From Methylotuvimicrobium sp018830325 (lineage in GTDB: Bacteria; Pseudomonadota; Gammaproteobacteria; Methylococcales; Methylomonadaceae): a DNA stretch of 64,000 nucleotides. The stretch lies in NCBI RefSeq assembly GCF_044788715.1, contig NZ_CP173170.1:1116001-1180000 (forward strand), given 5' to 3'. The notes beneath the pieces were generated by a model. It had not been told where the DNA came from. It saw only the letters and a program-made list of their open reading frames with translations, and ran no database searches. This document shows, one piece after another, positions 1 through 9,169 of this stretch. Numbering within the stretch: the stretch's first letter is position 1; every line of letters begins with the position of its first letter. The translations under genes and the position numbers were made by a program.

Positions 1-1
1 G

Positions 2-178
2 ATGTTAACCTCGTGCCCATCCTGTCTGCAAGGCTTGCAGCGTTACAAGGGCGATGTCGATCAGCTTGAAGTCGACTACATCGTCGTCGAAATCGCCCGG
101 CATGTTCTCGGCGAGAATTGGATGAAAGGCTATATCAAGCAAGCGGCCAAGGGCGGGATCGAGCGGGTGTTGGTTTGA
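2..178 (+). CDS. C-terminal fragment of an Fe-S/FAD oxidoreductase (DUF3683-like)
   Basis: Open from the left edge of the window and ends at TGA 176-178; the real start lies outside. The visible 58 residues begin with a cysteine-containing motif TSCPSCLQGL followed by a short alpha/beta tail ending ERVLV. This resembles the last part of the cysteine-rich (CCG) domain at the end of large FAD-linked oxidase / ferredoxin-type proteins (glycolate- or D-lactate-dehydrogenase-like, DUF3683). In that domain the cysteines help bind an Fe-S or heterodisulfide-reductase-type centre. Substrate cannot be told. The family assignment comes from the remembered C-terminal pattern only, so it is tentative. 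Confidence 0.5.
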   Translation: MLTSCPSCLQGLQRYKGDVDQLEVDYIVVEIARHVLGENWMKGYIKQAAKGGIERVLV

Positions 179-715
179 TTTTGGTGAGCGGTTAGCAGTA
201 AGTAGGGGGCAGATAGCAGGGAGCTGATGGCAGTCGTTTCCGCGAGACGTGTTATTCAACCCGTCCCCAGCGTTTCGGTTTGGCCTAAACATAAACATCT
301 CGGCTTGCTTTGACCTCGATCGAAACGTTTAGGACGGAGTTGCAAACCCCGTACTGACATGGAGCTCTACGGCAAAGGGTGAATAGTAATGTGGGAGCGA
401 TCCCCAGATCGCGATTGTCGAAGACGGTAATGCCGAAAAACGCACAATGGTATCGAAGCCGCAACTTTCAAGCCTCGAAAAAGAGCGGCTAAGCGTTGCA
501 GGCTTCGAAAAAGATAAAGACAACTTAAACGACGCCGGCCGTCCCTCACCTAGCGTTAGGTGAGGGACGACGAAGGCGTCGCTCCCACAAAAGATTTTTC
601 TCCTGCGTGATGAGTTGTTTAACCCGCCCCCAACATTTCAAACGGGGTTGCAAACCACTTTCTTCCAAGGGCCTGCTAAGAATGGATGTCACCTGCGGTG
701 TCTGAAATAATGAAT
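179..715. repeat. Intergenic stretch with degraded copies of repeat families A and D
   Basis: No credible gene. It holds family A pieces (a GTGGGAGCGA core at 391-400; a perfect inverted CCCTCACCTAGC/GCTAGGTGAGGG-type hairpin at 543-567 followed by the inverted core to 590) and family D pieces (AACCCGTCCCC with AGCGTTTCGG near 258-280; GGGGTTGCAAACC near 639-651). Near 187-230 there are loose TTAGCAG/GATAGCAG words like the tandem array at 3804. All recur elsewhere in the window. Confidence 0.6.
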
Positions 716-1435
716 TCAGCGTCTTAAATCGAACGCCTGCCAAACATTGTCGATCAGCAGTTCGATCGGTTGGTATTCGATCTTATAGGCCATTTTTTGG
801 CAATCTTTGATCCAAAAACCCAGATACAGCCAGTCTAGTTTCAATTGCTTGGCCCATTCGATCTGCCAGAGCACGGCATACATGCCGGGGCTTAAATGCG
901 AGAAATCCGGGTCAAAAAAGGTATAGACCGCCGATAGCGCGTTATCAAGCCGGTCGACGGTCGCGACTGCGATCAATTGTTCGTCAATCAAAAATTCCAC
1001 GAAAAAAGTATTGCACCAGCGGCTGCCCAAAAAATGTAAATATTCCTCCGGGCTGGATTTGGCCATGCTGCCGTCGCTATGGCGGCTGTTTTGATAGCGT
1101 AAATACAAATCGTAATGCGCTTGCTCGAATTGGGCCGGTTTAATGACGGTTTGCGTGTTTTGGTTTTTCTTTAAGCAGCGCTGTTGATTGCGTTTGGGTT
1201 TGAATTGGGCTACCGGAAGTCGGGCAGGGGTGCAGGCTTGACACTGCGGGCAGCGAGGGGCGTAAACATAATCGCCGCTACGACGGAAGCCGCGCTCAAT
1301 CAAGCGCGAGTAGAATGCGCTGTTGAGTTCGAAGGAAGGATGCACGAATGCCGAGCAGGCAATCCTGTCGTCCAGATAACTGCACGAATGTTTCTCGGAA
1401 AGAAATAATGGTATCGTGGTCGTCAGTTTTGCCAT
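716..1435 (-). CDS. bpt: Aspartate/glutamate leucyltransferase (Bpt)
   Basis: About 239 residues, the usual length for bacterial Bpt (historically annotated as arginyl-tRNA--protein transferase). The enzyme moves leucine from Leu-tRNA to proteins with N-terminal Asp or Glu, creating an N-degron for ClpS/ClpAP. Seen: the N-terminal cysteine-rich domain (SCSYL, then CPQCQACTPARLPV) and the C-terminal GNAT-like domain with VATVDRL, SAVYTFFDPD and YLGFWI. The start is put at MAKLTTT; it overlaps the 3' end of aat by 13 bases, and a start nine codons further upstream cannot be excluded. The overlap with aat implies cotranscription and a shared N-end-rule role. Confidence 0.9.
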   Translation of the reverse strand: MAKLTTTIPLFLSEKHSCSYLDDRIACSAFVHPSFELNSAFYSRLIERGFRRSGDYVYAPRCPQCQACTPARLPVAQFKPKRNQQRCLKKNQNTQTVIKPAQFEQAHYDLYLRYQNSRHSDGSMAKSSPEEYLHFLGSRWCNTFFVEFLIDEQLIAVATVDRLDNALSAVYTFFDPDFSHLSPGMYAVLWQIEWAKQLKLDWLYLGFWIKDCQKMAYKIEYQPIELLIDNVWQAFDLRR

Positions 1436-2115
1436 GCGTCTGTCGAAGGTTTTGCCGGGCAATAGCGTTTAAGCAATTCGGAAAAGTCGGTACGGGCGAT
1501 TTCCTCAGCGCCCAGGCTCAGCAAATGCTGAGTTTGAACTTGGCAGTCGACGAGTCGATAGCCCCATTGTTTTAATTGTCCGGCCAAGGTCACGAAGGCG
1601 ACCTTGGAGGCATCAGTTCGCTTATGAAACATCGATTCGCCGAAAAAAACTTGACCGATTGCGACGCCGTACAGGCCCCCGGCCAGCTCGCCTTCGAACC
1701 AAGTCTCTACCGAATGAGCCAAGCCTTGATGATGTAAATCTTGATAGGCTTGCATCATTTCATCGGTGATCCAAGTCCCTGAAGACGCTTGGCGCGGCTC
1801 GGCGCAGCAAGCCATGACTTGGTCGAAGGCACGGTCGAATGTAACGGTAAAAAGTCCTTTACGCAAGGTTTTGGCAAGGCTGCGTGAGATATTGACTCGG
1901 TCCGGAAACAAAACCAATCTCGGGTCGGGCGACCACCAAAGGATTGGCTCGCCGGGGTTGTACCACGGAAATATTCCGTTTCGATAAGCATTGAGCAGAC
2001 GTTCGGTAGACAAACACCCGCCTAGCGCTAGTAAGCCGTTAGGTTCTTCGAGGGCTTTGTGTAACGGAGGGAACGGCTGATTCGAACGAAACGGGTCGAG
2101 TACGGTCAATTGCAT
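1423..2115 (-). CDS. aat: Leucyl/phenylalanyl-tRNA--protein transferase
   Basis: 230 residues, full length for Aat. It adds Leu or Phe from aminoacyl-tRNA to proteins with N-terminal Lys or Arg, marking them for ClpS/ClpAP. Diagnostic blocks are present: GLLALGG near the N-terminus, NGIFPWYNPGEPILWWSPDP, SSGTWI, AHSVETW and IGQVFFGESMFH. First gene of an overlapping aat-bpt pair, so both N-degron tagging enzymes are made from one message. Confidence 0.95.
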   Translation of the reverse strand: MQLTVLDPFRSNQPFPPLHKALEEPNGLLALGGCLSTERLLNAYRNGIFPWYNPGEPILWWSPDPRLVLFPDRVNISRSLAKTLRKGLFTVTFDRAFDQVMACCAEPRQASSGTWITDEMMQAYQDLHHQGLAHSVETWFEGELAGGLYGVAIGQVFFGESMFHKRTDASKVAFVTLAGQLKQWGYRLVDCQVQTQHLLSLGAEEIARTDFSELLKRYCPAKPSTDAWQN

Positions 2116-2210
2116 GGTTTCATGGTTTTATCGAATGATTGTCCTTAAGGTTCCGTCGGTTTTTTATAGTTCCCATGTTCTGCGCTCATCCTTATACATA
2201 AATCGTAGAT

Positions 2211-2370
2211 ATACCTTTCGCACTTCAAATTTCGGCAGTGCCTAAGGAGGCGCCGGGGTGCTCGGCAAAGGCTTTGCCAGCATGGATGCTGGCATAGAGC
2301 CTACATGGATGTATTCACGGCGTCCTTTGACGGGCCCCTGGTGCCGAATTTTGATCAACGATGAGTATAC
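2211..2370. repeat. Interspersed repeat family B, copy 1
   Basis: About 160 bp beginning ATACCTTTCGCACTTC and ending near GATGAGTATA, with an internal hairpin around GGCAAAGGCTTTGCC. Nearly the same sequence returns at 38204-38594 (interrupted by a miniature element) and, inverted, at 57952-58110; a shortened relative lies inside the element at 25704-26017. No coding capacity seen. It lies between the aat start and the family A repeat. Confidence 0.8.
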
Positions 2371-2374
2371 CGTC

Positions 2375-2535
2375 TTGCCATCTTAGCTAATGAGGCTTCG
2401 ATACCACTTTTTGTCGCCCAACGTTCCCGACTTCGAAATCGCGATCTGGGGATCGCTCCCACAGAGCATCCGCCCCCTTGTGGGAGCGACGCCTCCGTCG
2501 CGATTTCGAAGCCACTGATGTTCAATATCCGCAGA
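2375..2535. repeat. Interspersed repeat family A, composite copy
   Basis: Two inverted copies of a REP-like core (GGATCGCTCCCACA at about 2450, TGTGGGAGCGACGCC at about 2479) whose second half folds as GCGACGCCTCCGTCGC. The flanks (CTTGCCATCTTAGCTAATGAGG before, TTCAATATCCGCAGATTTAT after) match those of the copy at 9170-9365, so the repeated unit is about 160-190 bp. A third related copy is at 24200-24350. Confidence 0.75.
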
Positions 2536-2724
2536 TTTATCAAACAGCACCGTTTCCAGGTATACGACGAACTCTGTTTAGCAAGTTTACCGATACTTGT
2601 GTATAACGGCGAGAGGAGGGCCATGGGAACCAGAAAAACTTTCCATCCATGGTACTGGATTCCGCCAGTCCATGGCGGAGTGACGAGTTCATTCATCAAT
2701 CGAACGAAACCCAAGATTGCCGTA

Positions 2725-3678
2725 TTACTCCATTTCGTCCAAGTATTTCTCGGCATCAAGCGCCGCCATGCAGCCTGCTCCGGCCGAGGTAATGGCTTGT
2801 TTGTATACGGCATCCATCACGTCGCCGGCCGCGAATACGCCCGGTACGCTGGTTGCCGTCGCGTTGCCTTGCAGGCCGGTTTTAACCTTGATGTAACCGT
2901 GTTCCATCTCGAGTTGGCCTTGAAAAATGTCGGTATTGGGCGTGTGGCCTATCGCGATGAATACGCCATGCACATCCAATTCCTTGGTTTCTTCGCTCTT
3001 GGTACTTTTGATTCGGATACCGGTCACGCCCATGTCGTCGCCGAGCACTTCGTCGAGCGTATGATCCCATTCGATCACGACATTGCCGTTTTTCGATTTT
3101 TCGATCAGTTTGTCGGACAGAATTTTTTCCGAACGGAATTTGTCGCGGCGATGCACGATTGTCACTTGCGAGGCGATGTTGGACAGGTATAGCGCCTCTT
3201 CGACTGCGGTATTGCCGCCGCCGATCACTGCAACGGGTTTGTTTTTATAGAAGAAACCGTCGCAGGTCGCGCAGGCGGACACGCCTTTGCCCTTGAAGGC
3301 TTCTTCGGATTCCATGCCTAAATACTTGGCCGAAGCCCCGGTTGCGATGATTAATGCGTCGCAGGTATAAACGCCGGAATCGCCGGTCAGTTTATAAGGG
3401 CGGGCCGATAAGTCGGCGGTATGGATATGGTCGAAAACGATTTCGGTGTTAAAGCGCTCGGCATGCTTGCGCATTCTTTCCATTAATTCGGGGCCTTGCA
3501 AGCCTTCGACATCGCCGGGCCAATTGTCAACGTCGGTGGTTGTCGTCAATTGACCGCCTTGTTCAAGGCCTGTGATCATAACCGGATTAAGATTGGCGCG
3601 TGCCGCATAGACGGCTGCAGTATAACCGGCGGGGCCGGAACCCAAAATTAAAAGGCGGCAATGTTTGGTGTCGGTCAT
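2725..3678 (-). CDS. trxB: Thioredoxin-disulfide reductase
   Basis: 317 residues, standard low-molecular-weight TrxB. It uses NADPH and FAD to reduce thioredoxin in the cytosol. Seen in order: FAD-binding GSGPAGYTAAVYAARA near residue 12, redox-active CATC with following DGFFY near residue 138, NADPH-binding GGGNTAVEEAL near residue 155, and the C-terminal FAD motif FAAGDV followed by KQAITSAGAGC. The start ATG is preceded by GGAGACATTTTA, a good ribosome site. A heptanucleotide repeat array lies about 125-210 bp upstream of the start. Confidence 0.97.
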   Translation of the reverse strand: MTDTKHCRLLILGSGPAGYTAAVYAARANLNPVMITGLEQGGQLTTTTDVDNWPGDVEGLQGPELMERMRKHAERFNTEIVFDHIHTADLSARPYKLTGDSGVYTCDALIIATGASAKYLGMESEEAFKGKGVSACATCDGFFYKNKPVAVIGGGNTAVEEALYLSNIASQVTIVHRRDKFRSEKILSDKLIEKSKNGNVVIEWDHTLDEVLGDDMGVTGIRIKSTKSEETKELDVHGVFIAIGHTPNTDIFQGQLEMEHGYIKVKTGLQGNATATSVPGVFAAGDVMDAVYKQAITSAGAGCMAALDAEKYLDEME

Positions 3679-3803
3679 TAAAATGTCTCCTGCAATTGAG
3701 CTATATCGAAAATAGTCCGATTATAACTGTCCGAATAACTTCTGTCTGTAATGCTAATGAAGAGCTTATTTGGTGGGATAAATTTCAATGACTTATCATT
3801 TGG

Positions 3804-3892
<89 letters not shown>

Positions 3893-3914
3893 CGGCGCTT
3901 CGATGTATGGCCGG

Positions 3915-4562
3915 CTATTTGCTTTCCATTGTCCTGATGAAAGCGTTCGCTTCGTTGATCGATTGTTCCATTGCGGTAATTAACGCCGAAACGTCCGATT
4001 GTATCGACCCCAATTCGCCTTTGAGCGAGGCGATTGCCTGCGCGTTCAGATTATGCTTTAAGTACATCACCTGATCCTTGAACACCGACAAGACCGGCTC
4101 GATTCGGGATTCGGCTTGTTTCATCGCATTGATGAGTTGCTGATAATGCACTTTCGTCGCATCGAGTTTTTGCTGGCTGTTTCGTTTCAGCGCGGCGCTG
4201 CTGTATTCTCCGATTTCCTGTTCCCATTCGCGGAATAGCGCGCCGGATACGTCCTCGATGTCGCTGATACGTTTGTTGACCTCTTTGGCTTTTTTTACGC
4301 TGGCTTCGTATTCGCCGTTAAGATTTTTATAAGTGGATTCGAGATTGCCGCCTTTAAAGTCGGTCAATGCGGTAAATTGCTCCAGCGCGGTTTTAAATTG
4401 TTCCTTGGTTTCCTCTTGGGTGTCGCGGGCTTTCTCGACGCGGTGTACCATAACATCCCGTTTCGGAATGCCGATTTTTTCGAGGCCACTGTAATACAGG
4501 CTCGAGCAGGCCGACAGGCTCATGAATACCATAGCGGCGATCAAGCGATATAAAACGGTCAT
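3915..4562 (-). CDS. DUF2959 family lipoprotein
   Basis: 215 residues from the chosen start. A GGAG lies six bases before ATG 4562, and the protein then opens with a short lipoprotein signal ending LSAC, so the cysteine would be lipidated and the protein anchored in the cell envelope. The rest is mostly helical and charged, with long heptad-like stretches (for example KKAKEVNKRISDIEDVSG), suggesting coiled coil. The pattern matches the uncharacterised DUF2959 family. No catalytic motif is visible and the function is unknown. Monocistronic, divergent from prfC. Confidence 0.75.
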   Translation of the reverse strand: MTVLYRLIAAMVFMSLSACSSLYYSGLEKIGIPKRDVMVHRVEKARDTQEETKEQFKTALEQFTALTDFKGGNLESTYKNLNGEYEASVKKAKEVNKRISDIEDVSGALFREWEQEIGEYSSAALKRNSQQKLDATKVHYQQLINAMKQAESRIEPVLSVFKDQVMYLKHNLNAQAIASLKGELGSIQSDVSALITAMEQSINEANAFIRTMESK

Positions 4563-4714
4563 AACTATCTCCATTAATGGGTTCTTTTTCGGTGTTTCAT
4601 TTAAGGCTACCTCTACCGGCCAAGCCACTTTGCGCCATTATATTGAAAATACAAAGGAATTGATAATACGGTATAATTTGCCGTTTTTATCCCATCTTTA
4701 TTTATTGAACATCC

Positions 4715-6295
4715 ATGTCAGAGTTACTTTCAGAACTGAGCCGCAGACGTACCTTCGCGATTATTTCCCATCCCGACGCCGGTAAAACCACGATCACCGA
4801 AAAACTACTGCTGTTCGGGGGCGCGATTCAGTTGGCAGGTTCCGTCAAGGGGCGCAAAGCGGCGCGCCATGCGACTTCGGACTGGATGGAAATGGAGAAA
4901 GAGCGGGGTATCTCGGTCACGACCTCGGTGATGCAGTTTGAGCATAAAAACAGCATTATCAATCTACTCGATACGCCAGGACACGAAGATTTTTCCGAGG
5001 ATACTTATCGTACCTTGACCGCGGTCGATTCGGCGTTGATGGTGATCGACGTCGCGAAAGGCGTCGAGGACAGAACGATCAAGCTGATGGAAGTCTGCCG
5101 CCTGCGCACGACGCCGATTTTGACCTTTATCAATAAGCTGGACAGGGAAGGGCGCGAACCGATCGAATTGCTCGACGAAGTCGAAAGCGTCTTGCAAATC
5201 GAATGCGCACCAATGACCTGGCCGATCGGCATGGGCAAGCGATTCAAAGGCGTTTATCATCTGTACAAGGACGAAATTCATTTGTTCAGCCCGCAGCATG
5301 GCGGCAAGATCGCCAAGGCCGAAGTGATCAAAGGGCTCAATAACTTTCATCTGGACGATTTGCTGAAAGATCAGGCCGACGAATTGCGCGAGGAAATCGA
5401 GCTAGTCAAGGGCGCCAGCCACGAATTCGATATGGACAAATATTTGCGCGGAGAGCAAACGCCGGTGTTTTTCGGTTCGGCGATCAACAACTTCGGAATT
5501 CTCGAATTGCTCGACGCATTCGCGGAGTTCGCGCCGGCGCCCTTGTCGCGAGAGACCGAACAGCGGGAAGTGCGTCCTGATGAGGATAAGTTCACCGGTT
5601 TCGTTTTCAAGGTTCAAGCCAACATGGATCCCGCGCACCGCGACCGCATCGCGTTTTTACGCGTTTGTTCCGGCAAGTTCGACAAAGGCATGAAGATCTA
5701 TCATGTTCGTGCCGGAAAAAATGTCCAGGTCCCCAATGCGCTAACCTTCCAGGCCGACAGCCGCAAAAACGTCGAAGAAGCCTATCCGGGCGACATCATC
5801 GGCTTGCATAATCACGGCACGATACAGGTTGGCGATACCTTCACGCAGGGCGAAACGCTCAAATACGGCGGTATTCCGTATTTTGCGCCGGAGCTTTTTA
5901 GGCGCGTCGTGCTGAAAGATCCACTACGCGCAAAGGCTTTACAAAAAGGCCTGATCCAATTGACCGAAGAGGGCGCGACGCAGTTGTTCAAACCGCTCAA
6001 AAACAACGACTTGATACTCGGCGCGGTCGGCGTGCTGCAGTTTGATGTAACGGCACACCGCTTGAAGACCGAATACAATGTCGAATGCGTCTATGATAAC
6101 GCGCCGATTTCGACGGTGCGCTGGGTCAGTTCCGATAAGCCGGCCAAGCTCGAGGAATTCAAGAAAAAAGCATTCGAGAACCTCGCCGAAGACGGCGGCG
6201 GTTTCTTGGTTTACGTTGCCAGTAGCCGCGTCAATTTGCAATTGACCGAGGAGCGTTGGCCGGATATTAAGTTTAGTGCGACGCGGGAGCTATGA
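4715..6295 (+). CDS. prfC: Peptide chain release factor 3
   Basis: 526 residues, exact family length. RF3 is the GTPase that recycles RF1/RF2 from the ribosome after termination. Seen: G1 SHPDAGKTTITE near residue 19, effector region with RGISVTTSVMQF, G3 DTPGHEDFSEDTYR near residue 88, G4 NKLDRE near residue 142, and the RF3-specific C-terminal domains with TEYNVECVYDN. Followed 30 bp later by tusD on the same strand. Confidence 0.97.
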   Translation: MSELLSELSRRRTFAIISHPDAGKTTITEKLLLFGGAIQLAGSVKGRKAARHATSDWMEMEKERGISVTTSVMQFEHKNSIINLLDTPGHEDFSEDTYRTLTAVDSALMVIDVAKGVEDRTIKLMEVCRLRTTPILTFINKLDREGREPIELLDEVESVLQIECAPMTWPIGMGKRFKGVYHLYKDEIHLFSPQHGGKIAKAEVIKGLNNFHLDDLLKDQADELREEIELVKGASHEFDMDKYLRGEQTPVFFGSAINNFGILELLDAFAEFAPAPLSRETEQREVRPDEDKFTGFVFKVQANMDPAHRDRIAFLRVCSGKFDKGMKIYHVRAGKNVQVPNALTFQADSRKNVEEAYPGDIIGLHNHGTIQVGDTFTQGETLKYGGIPYFAPELFRRVVLKDPLRAKALQKGLIQLTEEGATQLFKPLKNNDLILGAVGVLQFDVTAHRLKTEYNVECVYDNAPISTVRWVSSDKPAKLEEFKKKAFENLAEDGGGFLVYVASSRVNLQLTEERWPDIKFSATREL

Positions 6296-6325
6296 CATCG
6301 CTTGGGATTTGGTTGAAAACAAAAT

Positions 6326-6715
6326 ATGAAATTCGCCATTCAAATCAACAGTAGTCCCACTGAGTCAAGCAGTGCCTATCATGCTTACCGATTTGTTTGC
6401 TCAGTATTGGCCGAAGGGCATTCGGTATTTCGCGTATTTTTTTATCATGAAGGGATTTACCATGCCTTCAATTGTGCGATGCCTCCCGACGACGAACTTA
6501 ATTTTCCGAAACTGTGGAGTGCGTTGGCAAAACAATACGCTATCGATCTGGTAGTTTGCATTTCCGCTGCGCAAAGGCGTGGGTTGCTACATGCCGACGA
6601 AGCTAGCCGAGTCGGCAAACAGGATAACGATTTAGCCGACGGTTTTCGTATTTCCGGCCTAGGACAATGGGTCGAAGCAACCCTCGAAGCGGACCGTTGC
6701 ATCGTGTTCGGGTAG
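6326..6715 (+). CDS. tusD: Sulfur relay protein TusD/DsrE
   Basis: 129 residues, DsrE family. In E. coli the TusBCD complex takes persulfide sulfur from TusA and passes it to TusE and MnmA for 2-thiouridine of tRNA wobble bases; in sulfur oxidisers the homologues are DsrEFH. The conserved acceptor cysteine is present in VVCISAAQRRG near residue 77, and the C-terminal SGLGQWVEATLEADR is typical of TusD. The gene is 3 bp upstream of tusC. The TusB/DsrH partner is not found nearby. Confidence 0.9.
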   Translation: MKFAIQINSSPTESSSAYHAYRFVCSVLAEGHSVFRVFFYHEGIYHAFNCAMPPDDELNFPKLWSALAKQYAIDLVVCISAAQRRGLLHADEASRVGKQDNDLADGFRISGLGQWVEATLEADRCIVFG

Positions 6716-6718
6716 TTT

Positions 6719-7078
6719 ATGCATAAGAAATTTCTGTTTGTCTTGCGTAAACCTCCTTTCAATGGAGTCTCGGTGCAAGAGACGCTAGATAGCGTATTGA
6801 CGATCGCGGCATTCGATCAAGCGGTTAGCCTATTGTTACTGGACGACGGCGTTTTTCAACTGAAGAATGGGCAGCAGCCGGAACGCTTTGGCATGAAGGA
6901 TACCGCGGCTGTGTTTGGCGCGTTAGAAATTTACGATATTCACGATATCCGGGGCGAAGTCGAGTCGTTGCAGGAGCGCGGCTTGAAGCCGGGCGACTTA
7001 AGTTTGCCGGTGCGAGAGATCTATCGCAAAGATGTGGCTGCGTATATGAAAGAATTCGATGTGATTCTTGCGGGCTAA
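6719..7078 (+). CDS. tusC: Sulfur relay protein TusC/DsrF
   Basis: 119 residues, second DsrE-fold subunit. It begins KKFLFVLRKPPFNGVSVQE, the TusC signature (most family members have RxxPxG near the N-terminus), and ends with a short EFDVILAG strand. Directly follows tusD and is presumably cotranslated with it. The next 130 bases hold no tusB-like open frame, and the facing gene is on the other strand. Confidence 0.88.
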   Translation: MHKKFLFVLRKPPFNGVSVQETLDSVLTIAAFDQAVSLLLLDDGVFQLKNGQQPERFGMKDTAAVFGALEIYDIHDIRGEVESLQERGLKPGDLSLPVREIYRKDVAAYMKEFDVILAG

Positions 7079-7208
7079 TTTCATCGGACCATCGCTGCGA
7101 ACACGCCTATAAAGTAACATGGGCAAGCGCCGTGACGCTGGGGCATCTAGGATGGGGTGCTGCGGAGTGTTCTTCGATCGTAGAATGCGCACTGCGCACC
7201 CTTTTCTT

Positions 7209-8975
7209 CTAAAAATGATATTTAAGCTGAAAGCGTACGTGGTCGTCGGCGCTGAACATGATTAACGGGTCGGTGACCGGGATTCCTCGGAATAATCGGA
7301 CTTGAAGGTCCGCAGTCCAGTCGTTGCCGATGCGCCTACTGGCTTCGATGTTGTATATTTTGGAGTTTTGAGTGCGGTCGAATATGACGCCGGCAAGCAG
7401 CTGGGTGTTTTGAATATCGTTAAAGCCCAGGCGGACTGCGGCTAAGAAGTCGTCTTGAAATAGGGCTTGTTGGGTCAATGCCTGAAAGTTATTGTAACCT
7501 CGGCTGTCGTACATGTATTCGGTTATCAGCCCTAGGTCGACGCCCGATTCGAAGAGGTCGAAGAATGTATATTCGACCCCTCCAGTCGCCGCGTAGAATC
7601 GGTCGCCCTGACCCGAGCGCATTAATGCTTCGAGCTTCCATAGCCAGCTGCCTTTGATCGTTTGAACATCGATGCTGGTTTGATTGATGTTTTCATAAAG
7701 CGGGATGATTCGTTCAATTTCGCCTAACTGATTAAAGCGAGGGAGCATCGTCGGTTGGCGGGCGGTGCCGTAAAAATGAGCGAGTCCGACATCCCAATCG
7801 CCGAAGGAATGAGAATATCTCCCGGCGTAAGCCAAGTGTTTTTCGACGCCTTCTCTTTCAAATTGGGCGTCTCCGACTGAGGTCACCGGGTGCGTTCTTA
7901 AACGGCCCTCGTGTCCGGCAAAGGTTCTTTCGCGGAAACCGGTCAGTAAAAACAAATCGATGGTGCCCCAGTCTTGAATCAAGGCAAGATTGATCATCGG
8001 TTGGCCGAGTTTTTGTTCGCCGTCGATGTTTTCGACAAAGTCGGCTTGATTGATGATGTCGATCAGATGAAAGCCTTCGGTGACGCCCCAAAATACTTGA
8101 CGGAAGCCGACTCGTAGTTCCCAGTCGTAGGCGGCTTTTAGCCACGTTAATTCGCGGATGTCGAAATGGGTGCGGCGGCTGTCGTGTTGCGAGTAACGAT
8201 AAAAAGGCGAGAAAGCAAAGCTTTGCGATCCATTATCCCAGCTGCGATAGATTTCTGGGTTTATCGCGCCGGAAATATAGTGGCTATGTTGTTGATTGTC
8301 TTGCGGGGTTTGAAAAAAACCCAGGCTTTCCACTTCGGCATAGCCGGAAATTTCCCAATCGGATATCAAGTCGTTAAAAAACGATTCGTCGCCCGATGCG
8401 CCGATCCGGTTTTCTTCGAAATTCCTAGGATACGAGTTCTTGGTAGGCTGTTGGGGCGCGATTAAATCGTATTTTTTGGGTTCGCCGCTTGAGACTGTAT
8501 CATTCGATGGTGCGAATGTAATCGGGTTTTGTTCCCGGGCTAAAGCCGCTGTGTCTGTTAGGATGATCCGATACGAGCCGTGGGCGTTTGAATCCGTATC
8601 CGTATCGAGAGTGTATCCGTGTGTGCCGGTTTGATTTTTTAAATCGAATACAAGCCGGAGCTTGTTTTTATTGTGAGGCGAGCTGCGTAAGCGTTGAAAA
8701 TACGGATGATCGGATGATGGCTGGCTAAGTGGTGCCGAAGGTTTCAAGTCTTTTAAATCGAGTACTAGGCGAGGCGGATTGTCGAGTAGAAATGCCTTGA
8801 ATTCGGGTGTTTTCCGGTTCCCACGCTCTTCCGTATGAACGATGCTAAGATCTATCACGGCTTGACGGGGTGCCGATTGATAGGCAATCGAATCCAACAC
8901 TATTTGTTGTGCATCAGCTTCCGAAAATGCCAAGCAAGTTGCCAAGCTAATATATTTAAGTCGGGTGTTGTGCAT
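7209..8975 (-). CDS. AMIN-domain outer-membrane beta-barrel protein
   Basis: 588 residues. Signal-like start (MHNTRLKYISLATCLAFS then ADAQQ), followed by an AMIN-like beta domain at about 25-140 (VIDLSIVHTEE, PPRLVLDLKDLKPS, NKLRLVFDLKN), a low-complexity linker to about 205, and then a long run of amphipathic strands with aromatic girdles ending in KYHF. A terminal Phe is typical of BAM-inserted outer-membrane barrels. AMIN domains bind peptidoglycan or secretins; here it may tie the barrel to the cell wall. The barrel resembles DUF1302-like proteins found with MMPL exporters and LolA-like proteins, and a LolA-like gene lies upstream on the same strand. Function is inferred, not known. Confidence 0.65.
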   Translation of the reverse strand: MHNTRLKYISLATCLAFSEADAQQIVLDSIAYQSAPRQAVIDLSIVHTEERGNRKTPEFKAFLLDNPPRLVLDLKDLKPSAPLSQPSSDHPYFQRLRSSPHNKNKLRLVFDLKNQTGTHGYTLDTDTDSNAHGSYRIILTDTAALAREQNPITFAPSNDTVSSGEPKKYDLIAPQQPTKNSYPRNFEENRIGASGDESFFNDLISDWEISGYAEVESLGFFQTPQDNQQHSHYISGAINPEIYRSWDNGSQSFAFSPFYRYSQHDSRRTHFDIRELTWLKAAYDWELRVGFRQVFWGVTEGFHLIDIINQADFVENIDGEQKLGQPMINLALIQDWGTIDLFLLTGFRERTFAGHEGRLRTHPVTSVGDAQFEREGVEKHLAYAGRYSHSFGDWDVGLAHFYGTARQPTMLPRFNQLGEIERIIPLYENINQTSIDVQTIKGSWLWKLEALMRSGQGDRFYAATGGVEYTFFDLFESGVDLGLITEYMYDSRGYNNFQALTQQALFQDDFLAAVRLGFNDIQNTQLLAGVIFDRTQNSKIYNIEASRRIGNDWTADLQVRLFRGIPVTDPLIMFSADDHVRFQLKYHF

Positions 8976-9169
8976 AAGATTTTTAGTGTTGTTGCCTAAT
9001 AGACTTCTTGGGTGCTCTTGTATTGTAATATTTCAGCCTCCTGTATTAAAGCCGGTTAGTAGCCGGGTTTTTTCCAAGCGGAAGCTTGGTAAATAGCAGG
9101 ATAACTTCCACCTCCCACATGGTTCTCATGCAGAACGCTCATCGTTGTACATAAGTCGTGTATAACCAT

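Noticed and set aside
5..298. 97-codon minus-strand frame at the left edge
   Set aside because: Overlaps the oxidoreductase tail and repeat sequence; no motif or ribosome site.
2518..3192. Long plus-strand frame of 224 codons opposite trxB
   Set aside because: It mirrors the codon pattern of trxB, has no ribosome site or domain and is fully covered by a certain gene.
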